Assembly: GCA_015067525.1 (NCBI GenBank)
Contig: SVMH01000012.1
Coordinates: 1 to 46,772, forward strand
Direction of reading: 5' to 3'
DNA: 46,772 bases
Source of the DNA: Oscillospiraceae bacterium
GTDB taxonomy: Bacteria > Bacillota > Clostridia > Oscillospirales > Oscillospiraceae
Part shown: positions 40,831-46,772 of the stretch, in pieces
Layout: the number at the start of each line of letters is the position of its first letter
How positions within the stretch are numbered: position 1 is the stretch's first letter
Notes under the pieces: generated by a model
What the model was told of the DNA's origin: nothing
Database searches by the model: none
What the model saw: only the letters and a program-made list of their open reading frames with translations
Position numbers and translations under genes: made by a program

Positions 40831-42228
40831 TTAGGTGTTGGTGGTCAGCCACAGATCCAGCTCGGCCTGCAGCTTGGTATCCATGTCCAGAATGGCCTGC
40901 TTGATGTCCAGAGTGGGATCGGCCATGACGGCGGACCACAGCTCAGCGGAAGCGGACTGGCAAGCGTTGTTGATGGGGTTCAGAGCGTTGGCGTGCTTGG
41001 CCTCGGGGGAGGCGTTCTGCTGCAGATAGAAAGCCTTCTCGGCAGCGGGGAAGGTGTTCTTCACATAGTCCTGATAAGTGTCGGACAGGAAGATGTCCTC
41101 AGACAGGGGCAGGTAGCCGGTAGCCATGGACAGGTTGACGGCATTCTCCTCTTCGCTGGTGTAGCAGATGAACTCATAAGCACCCTGCATGGCCTCTTCG
41201 TTACCGTTGTCAACGATGCAGAAGCCGGTACCGGAGGAAGCATAACCCTCGGGAGCATGGCCCAGGTCGGAAGCGGACCAGTGGGGAACCCAAGCAACAT
41301 TGAAGGGAGCCTCAGCCATGGCGTTGAGGATACGGGTGGAGGCAGCGATGGAGCCGGTAGCAACAGCGATCTTGCCGCCGCCGAAGGCGGGCAGGACCTC
41401 ATCGCCCCAAACAGCGCCGTAGGTCATCATGTAGCCCTCTTCCTGCATCTTGCGGAAGTAGTACATGTAGTCATACAGAGCGTTGGAGACCTCGGGGGTG
41501 TCGATCAGGATCTCGGTGGGGATGCCGGAACGGCCGTTGTCATTGTTCATGAACATAATGCCGTTGGCGGCCAGAGCGTACCACACGAAGCCGCCCCAGC
41601 TGTCCAGACCGATACCGCCTTCGCAGTAACCGCCGTCAACGATCTTCTTCATGGCCTCATAGATGCCCTTGGTGGAGGTCAGAGCCTCATAGGGATCGAT
41701 GCCGGCAGCAGCAAAGACGTCAGCGTTAACGAAGGAACCGTAGAAGCTGTTACCATAGGGATAGCAGAAGGGCTCACCGTTGTTGCCCCAGATGGCCTTC
41801 AGGTTACCGTTCAGCTTGGCCCAAACTTCGTCGGTGGCCTTGCAGTAGTCGCTCATGGGAGCAATCAGGCCGGGAGTCAGAGCGTAAGTACCAACCAGCT
41901 CGGTGGAAACGATACCCAGAGCGGGCAGATCCTTCTCGTTGATGGTGGTGGTCAGCTTGGTGTACACCTCAGTGTAGTTGCCCTGATAGGTGTAGGTGAC
42001 CCAGTACTTGTCCTGCTTCTCGTTGAAACGAGCGGCAGCAGCCTCGATCTCAGCAGCGACGGAGCCGCCGGCGGCGGACCACATCAGAACTTCGACGCGG
42101 CCAGCGGGAACGGCAGAGCCTTCGCCTTCGCCTTCGCCTTCACCCTCGCCAGAGGGCTGCTTCTGACCGCAAGCGACCAGAGACAGAACCATGACCAGAG
42201 CCAGCAGCATTGCCAAAAACTTCTTCAT
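40831..42228 (-). CDS. Carbohydrate ABC transporter substrate-binding lipoprotein (set 2)
   Basis: This 465-residue lipoprotein has signal MKKFLAMLLA, lipobox LVAC and lipid Cys20. A GQKQPSGEGEGEGEGEG spacer follows, coded by a hexanucleotide repeat. The solute-binding domain has RVEVLMWSAAGGSVAAEIEA near residue 43 and FCYPYGNSFYGSF near 154. It feeds the permeases encoded upstream (42314-44099). It is only moderately like the set 1 protein, so the ligand probably differs. The ligand is not predictable. As in set 1, it is the third gene instead of the first. A terminator follows, consistent with a high separate level of the binding protein. The leader peptide is nearly the same as in set 1. 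Confidence 0.92.
   Translation of the reverse strand: MKKFLAMLLALVMVLSLVACGQKQPSGEGEGEGEGEGSAVPAGRVEVLMWSAAGGSVAAEIEAAAARFNEKQDKYWVTYTYQGNYTEVYTKLTTTINEKDLPALGIVSTELVGTYALTPGLIAPMSDYCKATDEVWAKLNGNLKAIWGNNGEPFCYPYGNSFYGSFVNADVFAAAGIDPYEALTSTKGIYEAMKKIVDGGYCEGGIGLDSWGGFVWYALAANGIMFMNNDNGRSGIPTEILIDTPEVSNALYDYMYYFRKMQEEGYMMTYGAVWGDEVLPAFGGGKIAVATGSIAASTRILNAMAEAPFNVAWVPHWSASDLGHAPEGYASSGTGFCIVDNGNEEAMQGAYEFICYTSEEENAVNLSMATGYLPLSEDIFLSDTYQDYVKNTFPAAEKAFYLQQNASPEAKHANALNPINNACQSASAELWSAVMADPTLDIKQAILDMDTKLQAELDLWLTTNT
42118..42150 (-). repeat. Hexanucleotide repeat coding a Gly-Glu spacer
   Basis: Three perfect TTCGCC units plus two with one change each, coding a GEGEGEGEG spacer just after the lipid cysteine. 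Such a repeat can gain or lose units in frame and so change the tether length. Confidence 0.8.
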
Positions 42229-42313
42229 TTTGTCTTCTCCTTTTTTTAAATTTTTGTTTTTTAATCAAAGACCTCGCTCCAGGCCTTTAATCCGAAATAA
42301 GGGGTGGGCTTTC

Positions 42314-43186
42314 TTAGCCCTTGACAGAACCGGACACCATGCCGCGGATCAGGTATTCCTGGGCGATAACGAACACGATGATGGTGGGGATGATGGCCAC
42401 GGTGGAGGCCGCCAGCACCAGACCGTATTCGTCGTACACGTCGCCATTCAGGGCGCGGGCCAGACCGATCTGCACGGTACGCATGTTGTCGTCATTGGTG
42501 ACCATCAGCGGCCACAGCCAGGAGTTGTAAACGCCGATGAAGTCGTAGATGCACAGGGATGCATAAGTAGGAACAGAGATGGGCATCAGGATGCGCATCA
42601 GGAAGCGGATATCGCCGCAACCGTCGATCTCGGATGCTTCCTTCAGCTCTCTGGGAACCGTCAGGTAGAACTGGCGCATCATAAAGATGGCCATACCGCC
42701 GACGATGGAGGTGATGGTCAGGCCGAAGAAGGTGTCCACCAGACCCAGTCTCTGCACGGTGATGTAGTTGGCAACCACGTTGACGTCGCCGGGGATGGAC
42801 TGAGCCAGAATCACCATACCGAACACCAGACCGGCGCCCTTGAACTTGAAGAACACCAGGGCGTAGGCGGTGAGGGAAGCGGTGATGACGTGGCCGGCAA
42901 ACACGATGAAGAACTGAATAAAGCTGTTGAGGATGTAACGGCCCAGATTCAGGTTTTCAAAGCACCAGGCATAGAACCGGAACGTAGGATCATGGGGAAT
43001 GATGGATGCGCCGTACTTTACCAGCTCCACGTCGCTGCGGATGGACCAGGAGATCATGATCACGATGGGGAAGATCATCACGATACCCAGCGCCACCTTA
43101 AAGGCGAAGGAAAGGATGCTCTTCAGACGGCGCTTGGTGCGCTCCTTGCTCTTGCGCACGGCCAGAGAAGTATTATTGCTGCTCAT
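42314..43186 (-). CDS. Carbohydrate ABC transporter permease, MalG type (set 2)
   Basis: This 290-residue permease has basic residues 10-25 (RKSKERTKRRLK), a first helix SFAFKVALGIVMIFPIVIMI, and an EAA loop LKEASEIDGCGDIRFL with ILMPISVPTYA near residue 190. It ends in LIRGMVSGSVKG. The start at 43184-43186 has AAAGGAGG about 9 bases upstream. A longer in-frame reading would overlap the MalF-type gene. It lies 19 bases after that gene and 85 bases before the binding protein. It forms the membrane channel with the MalF-type partner and a missing ATPase supplied from elsewhere. Confidence 0.92.
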   Translation of the reverse strand: MSSNNTSLAVRKSKERTKRRLKSILSFAFKVALGIVMIFPIVIMISWSIRSDVELVKYGASIIPHDPTFRFYAWCFENLNLGRYILNSFIQFFIVFAGHVITASLTAYALVFFKFKGAGLVFGMVILAQSIPGDVNVVANYITVQRLGLVDTFFGLTITSIVGGMAIFMMRQFYLTVPRELKEASEIDGCGDIRFLMRILMPISVPTYASLCIYDFIGVYNSWLWPLMVTNDDNMRTVQIGLARALNGDVYDEYGLVLAASTVAIIPTIIVFVIAQEYLIRGMVSGSVKG

Positions 43187-43205
43187 TATCAAGATCCTCC
43201 TTTCC

Positions 43206-44099
43206 TTAATACACCACGAACTTATGTTCGCAGGCAAACTGGATGCGCTGGAAGATCCAGATGATGACGCACAGGATCATGCCTTCTGCGCAGGCCGTTT
43301 CGAAGCGGCCCAGGTTCATGGCGTTGAGGAACACGTCGTAGATCAGCACCATGGTGGCATTGTTGGGTCCGCCGCCGGTCAGCTGGCGGATCATAACGAA
43401 GTTCTTGAAAGAACCGTTGATGTTCAGGAAGATAACAAAGAAGATCTGGGGAGAGGCACAGGGGATCAGGATGCTCAGGATACGGCGGATAGGACCGGCG
43501 CCGTCCACGGTGCTGCTCTCCAGCAGATCGATGGGCACGTTACGGAAGCCCACCAGCAAAAACAGGAAGCTGGCACCCACAGAGCACCAGATGGTGGCAA
43601 CAGCCACAGCGCCCATAGCGGTGTCCTGATTCAGCAGCCACTCGGTATTGCCGCCGATCAGCGCGTTGAGAAGACCCTCTTTCTTGTAGATCTGCTTGAA
43701 GGCGTTGGCCACGGCGATGGAGGACACCGCCATGGGGATGGCATACATGGTCTGATAGACACGGCTGCCCTTGACCTTGTTCACGCTCAGCAGGGACAGG
43801 CACATGGCAATGATGAAGGTGCCCACGCCGATCAGGAACGCAAACTCAAAGGTGTTACGGATCATGAACCAGGTCTCCTGGCTCTTGAAAAGGCGGATGA
43901 AGTTGTCAAACCAAACCCACTTCTTGATTTCGCCTCGGGCATTGGCCACCGTCATGGACAAAATGATGCTCTTGATGAAGGGATAGTAGCACCACATGGC
44001 ATAGGCAACCACAGCGGGAAGTACCATAATGTAGGGCAAAATCTTTTTGCGCTTTTTCTTTCTCTTGACCATAGCGAGATGGGTCTGCTGGTCACTCAT
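43206..44099 (-). CDS. Carbohydrate ABC transporter permease, MalF/UgpA type (set 2)
   Basis: This 297-residue permease has an N-terminal basic patch (KRKKKRKK, residues 12-19) and a helix LPYIMVLPAVVAYAMWCYYPF. The EAA loop is DLLESSTVDGAGPIRRI, with IPCASPQIFFVIFLN near residue 210. LTGGGPNNATMVLIY near 240 is typical of the family. The start at 44097-44099 has AGGAG about 10 bases upstream. It is the first gene of importer operon 2 and has a leader of roughly 210 bases from the promoter at 44316-44344. It is paired with the MalG-type gene. Confidence 0.92.
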   Translation of the reverse strand: MSDQQTHLAMVKRKKKRKKILPYIMVLPAVVAYAMWCYYPFIKSIILSMTVANARGEIKKWVWFDNFIRLFKSQETWFMIRNTFEFAFLIGVGTFIIAMCLSLLSVNKVKGSRVYQTMYAIPMAVSSIAVANAFKQIYKKEGLLNALIGGNTEWLLNQDTAMGAVAVATIWCSVGASFLFLLVGFRNVPIDLLESSTVDGAGPIRRILSILIPCASPQIFFVIFLNINGSFKNFVMIRQLTGGGPNNATMVLIYDVFLNAMNLGRFETACAEGMILCVIIWIFQRIQFACEHKFVVY

Positions 44100-44154
44100 T
44101 GCACTTCACTCCTTTTTCGTTTTTCGGTTTTTCTCCTCTTGCGCCCGTTTTCGG

Positions 44155-44162
44155 TTTGCAAA
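44155..44162 (-). promoter_or_regulatory. TTTGCAAA site in the leader of importer operon 2
   Basis: A perfect 8-base palindrome is followed by a second ATGCAAA. It is one of the eight TTGCAA occurrences in upstream regions of this window. It is about 150 bases into the predicted transcript, a similar leader position to the sites in operon 1. Confidence 0.4.
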
Positions 44163-44315
44163 TGCAAAGTCGGAAGAACGCTTCTTGAAAAGGTGCTGCG
44201 CCGCCACGAAACACAAAGCTCCACAACGCCGAAAAGTGCGACCGCCTTCCCTGTTCCGCATGGATGCTCCTTGCTTCACAGTTCAGCAGACGCATTGCCT
44301 CTTCAATTTTTTCTT

Positions 44316-44344
44316 ATTATACTGCTTCTACCAAAAATTGCAAC
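44316..44344 (-). promoter_or_regulatory. Promoter of importer operon 2, -35 overlapping a TTGCAA site
   Basis: On the minus strand TTGCAA or GTTGCA, 16-17 bases, then a perfect TATAAT at 44316-44321. ATTGCAAC (44337-44344) overlaps the -35 box. The gene-free stretch 44100-44692 is AT-rich. Besides this promoter it has the site at 44155, a 10-base palindrome ACAATATTGT at 44500-44509, and a terminator at its right end. No gene could be supported in it. Confidence 0.6.
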
Positions 44345-44646
44345 TCCATTTGCGAATTTGGGCAGCAAAAACTCCGCTTTTTGTAAGAGCGTCCAAAATT
44401 TCCGTTCTTTTCTTAGTTAATTTCACAATCCCTTTTCCCATTTTTCTCCTCCTGTTGCTTTTCCTTTTTTGCTTTTCCGCTTTTCTGCTCTAAATTTCGA
44501 CAATATTGTGTTCTTATTGACGTCGTATCGCCCTTCATTTGACATATTTCGCGTCACAAACTGTTCTGTCACGGCCGTCAGGGCCCTTCTGATCGTTTTT
44601 GTACTTTCTTGCACTTTTTCTTTCGTTTCTTTCGCCATACAGGCGA

Positions 44647-44675
44647 AAAGGGCCGCCCTGCGCGGGCAGCCCTTT
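44647..44675 (-). terminator. Intrinsic terminator after the DUF5655 gene
   Basis: A 12-base stem AAAGGGCTGCCC / GGGCGGCCCTTT with one G-U pair and a 5-base loop ends in TTTT on the minus strand, 18 bases after the stop at 44693. Confidence 0.82.
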
Positions 44676-44692
44676 GAAATCTGTTCGTTTTG

Positions 44693-45049
44693 TTACCGTT
44701 TGGCGGCAGAAAAGGCCCGACTGGCCTCCAGCCAGCCCAGCAGCTCGCCGTCCACCGCCTCTGCCGACGGCACCGGCACATGGTGGGTCCACCGGCCGGG
44801 ATAAGCCTCCACAGCACAGGCGATACGCGCGTGGTGCACTTCTGCTCCCAAGCCGAAACTCACCACGATGCCCGCGTTCCCCCTGCGCCGCGGCAGCGAC
44901 ACGAACGCGTAGCCGTATTTTTCGCGCAGGGTGATCTGGGTCTTCTTCACCTCGATCACCGTCTCCGGCCAGCGCTGCATCAGTTCCTCACGCAGCCGCA
45001 GATAGACCGGCAGCGCCTCCGGACGGGACTGAAAAAAGAATGTCTCCAT
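44693..45049 (-). CDS. DUF5655 domain-containing protein
   Basis: This 118-residue small soluble protein matches the DUF5655 pattern. An FFxSRPEALPVYLRLREEL helix lies near the start, VEVKKTQITLREKYGYAFVSL follows in the middle, and the characteristic YPGRWTHHVPV segment comes near residue 85. The function is unknown; members are often single small proteins of possible DNA- or ligand-related use. ATG at 45047-45049 is preferred because AGGTG is 5 bases upstream. The in-frame GTG at 45053-45055 overlaps the stop of the preceding gene and has no room for a site. It is coupled to the DUF2156-GNAT gene upstream and ends at a terminator. Confidence 0.8.
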   Translation of the reverse strand: METFFFQSRPEALPVYLRLREELMQRWPETVIEVKKTQITLREKYGYAFVSLPRRRGNAGIVVSFGLGAEVHHARIACAVEAYPGRWTHHVPVPSAEAVDGELLGWLEASRAFSAAKR

Positions 45050-45051
45050 GC

Positions 45052-46452
45052 TCACACCTGCTTTTCAAAGTAGAAGAAGGTGTCGTCCTCCCCCACTTTG
45101 CGCATGCAGGAAGAGAGCATCCGGTACGAGGCCGTGTTTTCCTTGTAGCACTTGGCCACCACCCGCGTCAGCAGCAGGCCGTACAGCGCCCACTCCGCCG
45201 CCGCAGCGAAAGCCTCGGTGCCGTAACCGTATCCGGCGTATTCCGGCGCGATGCGCACGCCCAGCTCGGCGCCGCCCCGCCAGTCCACATTGTACAGCAC
45301 AGCTTCACCGATGCACTTGCCGTCCAGCCGGATGGCCCAGTTGACAGCCCAGCGCTTTTCAAAGTCGCGCCGCGCCACATCCAGAAAATAGTCCTCGGTC
45401 AGCGCTCCGTGGAGGTCCTGCCGATAGTCATAGCCCCACCAGCGGTTGCGTGCGTCATCCAGACACAGGGCGTTGTAGGCCGTCTTGTCCTCCTCGCCCA
45501 GCGCGCTGAGGGTCAGCCGCTCCGTTTCCAGCGCGGGGATCTCCTGCAGCAGATCCAGCTCGCAGCCCACGTCAAAGCGCATCTTGCCCGCCAGCTCGGC
45601 AGGCAGATACTGCAGCTTGGAGGTGCGCAGGCCCTTGTCGTGGGCGTCATCCTGCCGGTTGAGCCACACCATATCGCCGCCGAAATGGGCGGCAAAGGCC
45701 TGTACCATGGCGGGATACGCTCCGGCATGGGAATAGAGTGCCTTTTCGATGTGCACCTGCAGCGTGCTGCCGCACTTCTCGCCCAGACTCAGCGCCACCA
45801 GACGTCCGTCCACCGTAAGGCCGCCGGCGCAGAACCAGCCCCGCTCCAGCAGGCGGAACATCTCCTTGGCGTAGTTCAGCTCGCTGCGGGCACTCTCGTT
45901 GTCGCCCTTGCGGAACTCCGCCTCGTAATCCTGCCAGAACTGCTCCACCAGCGCACTGTCCGCCGCCGTCAGCTCTACAAACTGCGCCTGCGGATAATTC
46001 TTGCGGAACTTGTTGATGTGGTTACGCTGACCGCTGTAGCGGCGGCCGGCAAAGGTGGCCAGATCCTCGGCGCGGTAGAGATAGTCCTTCCACGCGCGCT
46101 CGCTGCGCACCGTCATATAGGGATAGCGGTGCAGAAGCTTCACCGCCTTGTCCTCCGGCACCAGAGACAGGATCAGCCGCGTGCCCGATTCGGTGCACCA
46201 GCGCTCGATCTGCCGCAGCGCCTCCTCCTCGTCGCCCTCCGGCCCGGGGATGGGATAGTCAAACTGCGTCCGGCCGTTGATCTGATTGCGCACGATCAGG
46301 CAGCCGGCCACTTCGGTAAAGTCCGCGTGGAGATACCGGCCCCACATCAGCTTCACACCGACGGAATATTCGCAAAGCCGGTACTCGCAGCGCGCAAAAT
46401 ACGCCCGCACCTTTCCGGCATTTTCCAGCGTAATGGGTTCAAATTGCAGCAT
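45052..46452 (-). CDS. DUF2156 (LPG-synthase C-terminal-like) domain fused to GNAT acetyltransferase
   Basis: This 466-residue protein has two domains. Residues 1-290 match DUF2156, the aminoacyl-transferase-like domain of phosphatidylglycerol lysyltransferases (FDYPIPGPEG near 64, RRYSGQRNHINKFRKNYP near 137, VWLNRQDDAHDKGLRTSK near 262), but no membrane helices are present. Residues about 305-466 are a GNAT domain (ERLTLSALGEEDK near 307, IRLDGKCIGEAVLYN near 383, GVRIAPEYAGYGYGTEAF near 405, KENTASYRMLSSCMRKVG near 440). Both halves are GNAT-like folds that transfer acyl or aminoacyl groups. GAGGAG lies 4-7 bases before ATG. It follows the serine dehydratase gene by 12 bases and is coupled to the DUF5655 gene. 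The substrate is unknown. Confidence 0.85.
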   Translation of the reverse strand: MLQFEPITLENAGKVRAYFARCEYRLCEYSVGVKLMWGRYLHADFTEVAGCLIVRNQINGRTQFDYPIPGPEGDEEEALRQIERWCTESGTRLILSLVPEDKAVKLLHRYPYMTVRSERAWKDYLYRAEDLATFAGRRYSGQRNHINKFRKNYPQAQFVELTAADSALVEQFWQDYEAEFRKGDNESARSELNYAKEMFRLLERGWFCAGGLTVDGRLVALSLGEKCGSTLQVHIEKALYSHAGAYPAMVQAFAAHFGGDMVWLNRQDDAHDKGLRTSKLQYLPAELAGKMRFDVGCELDLLQEIPALETERLTLSALGEEDKTAYNALCLDDARNRWWGYDYRQDLHGALTEDYFLDVARRDFEKRWAVNWAIRLDGKCIGEAVLYNVDWRGGAELGVRIAPEYAGYGYGTEAFAAAAEWALYGLLLTRVVAKCYKENTASYRMLSSCMRKVGEDDTFFYFEKQV

Positions 46453-46464
46453 AGGTCTCCTCGC

Positions 46465-46772
46465 TTAGTTCTGTTCCATGCGGTTTTTGACCGCCTGTCC
46501 CGTGGGCGTGGCGGCCAGACCGCCCAGCGCCGTCTCCCGGAATTCCACCGGCATGCGGCGTCCCACATCGCCCATGGCGTCGATCACCTCGTCGGCGCCG
46601 ATGCGGCTTTCGATACCTGCCAGCGCCATGTCCGCGGCGCTGACGGCGTTCATGGCGCCGATCACGTTGCGCTTGACGCACGGCACCTCCACAAGGCCCG
46701 CCACCGGATCGCACACAAGGCCCATCAGATTTTTCAGCGTCATGGCCACCGCGTGGCCGATCTGGGCCGCGC
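46465..46772 (-). CDS. sdaAA: L-serine dehydratase, iron-sulfur-dependent, alpha chain, C-terminal fragment
   Basis: The visible 102 codons form the C-terminus. Positions about 1-35 of the fragment read AAQIGHAV, then [18 protein letters not shown], then KRN, a hallmark segment with the cluster-binding cysteines of anaerobic serine dehydratase alpha chains. It ends in [20 protein letters not shown]. It deaminates L-serine to pyruvate. The gene starts right of the window, so the N-terminal half and any beta chain are not seen. It is 12 bases before the DUF2156-GNAT gene and is likely in the same transcript. The role next to that gene is unclear. Confidence 0.9.
   Translation of the reverse strand, partial: AAQIGHAVAMTLKNLMGLVCDPVAGLVEVPCVKRNVIGAMNAVSAADMALAGIESRIGADEVIDAMGDVGRRMPVEFRETALGGLAATPTGQAVKNRMEQN

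Noticed and set aside
44100-44315. Riboswitch in the leader of importer operon 2
   Set aside because: No conserved core of a known class was recognised and no terminator lies before the permease start.
44500-44509. Palindrome ACAATATTGT as an operator
   Set aside because: Perfect but short, alone, and not near a promoter that could be recognised; chance is likely in AT-rich DNA.
44423-44638. A 71-codon Lys-rich minus-strand frame
   Set aside because: It begins directly after a terminator, has no ribosome site, and reflects AT-rich non-coding DNA.

Overview
The window looks like a chromosomal segment of a fairly GC-rich anaerobic Clostridia member, probably an Oscillospiraceae-type gut commensal. 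The grounds are: Gram-positive lipoproteins with clear lipoboxes, a clostridial-style electron-transfer flavoprotein next to an acyl-CoA dehydrogenase, C. kluyveri-type 4-hydroxybutyrate dehydrogenases, DeoR regulators, and binding-protein sugar importers that lack their own ATPase. No rRNA, tRNA, CRISPR array, phage gene or insertion sequence was seen. Both ends cut a gene (etfA on the left, the L-serine dehydratase alpha chain on the right).

Region 1 (1-17020, all minus strand) is a tightly packed run of 17 genes. In transcription order they are: transaldolase-like protein, two short-chain dehydrogenases, a sorbitol-dehydrogenase-like zinc enzyme, a VOC/methylmalonyl-CoA-epimerase-like protein, a complete acetoin-dehydrogenase-type complex (E1alpha, E1beta, E2, E3), two tandem iron-type 4-hydroxybutyrate dehydrogenase paralogues, a second zinc dehydrogenase, an enoyl-CoA hydratase, a CoA-transferase, an acyl-CoA dehydrogenase, etfB and etfA. 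Read as one pathway, a polyol or sugar derivative would be oxidised and cleaved. A thiamine/lipoamide complex would yield an acyl-CoA, and a semialdehyde would be reduced, activated with CoA, dehydrated and reduced to a short-chain acyl-CoA. A crotonase is present but no thiolase, 3-hydroxybutyryl-CoA dehydrogenase or 4-hydroxybutyryl-CoA dehydratase. This fits malonic semialdehyde to 3-hydroxypropionate to propionate better than classical butyrate synthesis. That is inference. A leader hairpin and a candidate promoter lie just upstream.

Region 2 (17272-23604) holds an M81/MlrC metallopeptidase-family protein and an FGGY sugar kinase, a divergent DeoR regulator, a second convergent DeoR regulator, and a histidine phosphatase fused to a GNAT domain.

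Region 3 (23725-37686, minus) is an importer operon starting from a near-consensus promoter: two permeases, a binding lipoprotein, two tandem metallo-beta-lactamase-fold lipoproteins, a PHP-domain hydrolase, and a 2134-residue membrane-anchored beta-helix surface protein built partly of about 147-residue super-repeats. A second, YcdX-like PHP protein lies upstream.

Region 4 (38014-44099) carries a third DeoR regulator (plus strand) and a second importer set with the same layout (two permeases, binding lipoprotein), then another PHP protein and a YesL-like membrane protein. Region 5 (44693-46772) has a DUF5655 protein, a DUF2156-GNAT fusion and the serine dehydratase end.

The window as a whole looks like a catabolic island. 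Surface capture and extracellular or cytosolic phosphoester-type hydrolases (MBL, PHP) and two importers would feed a kinase, dehydrogenases, a transaldolase-like enzyme, and finally a short-chain fatty acid module. The palindrome TTGCAA occurs eight times in five of the upstream regions and may be a shared control site.
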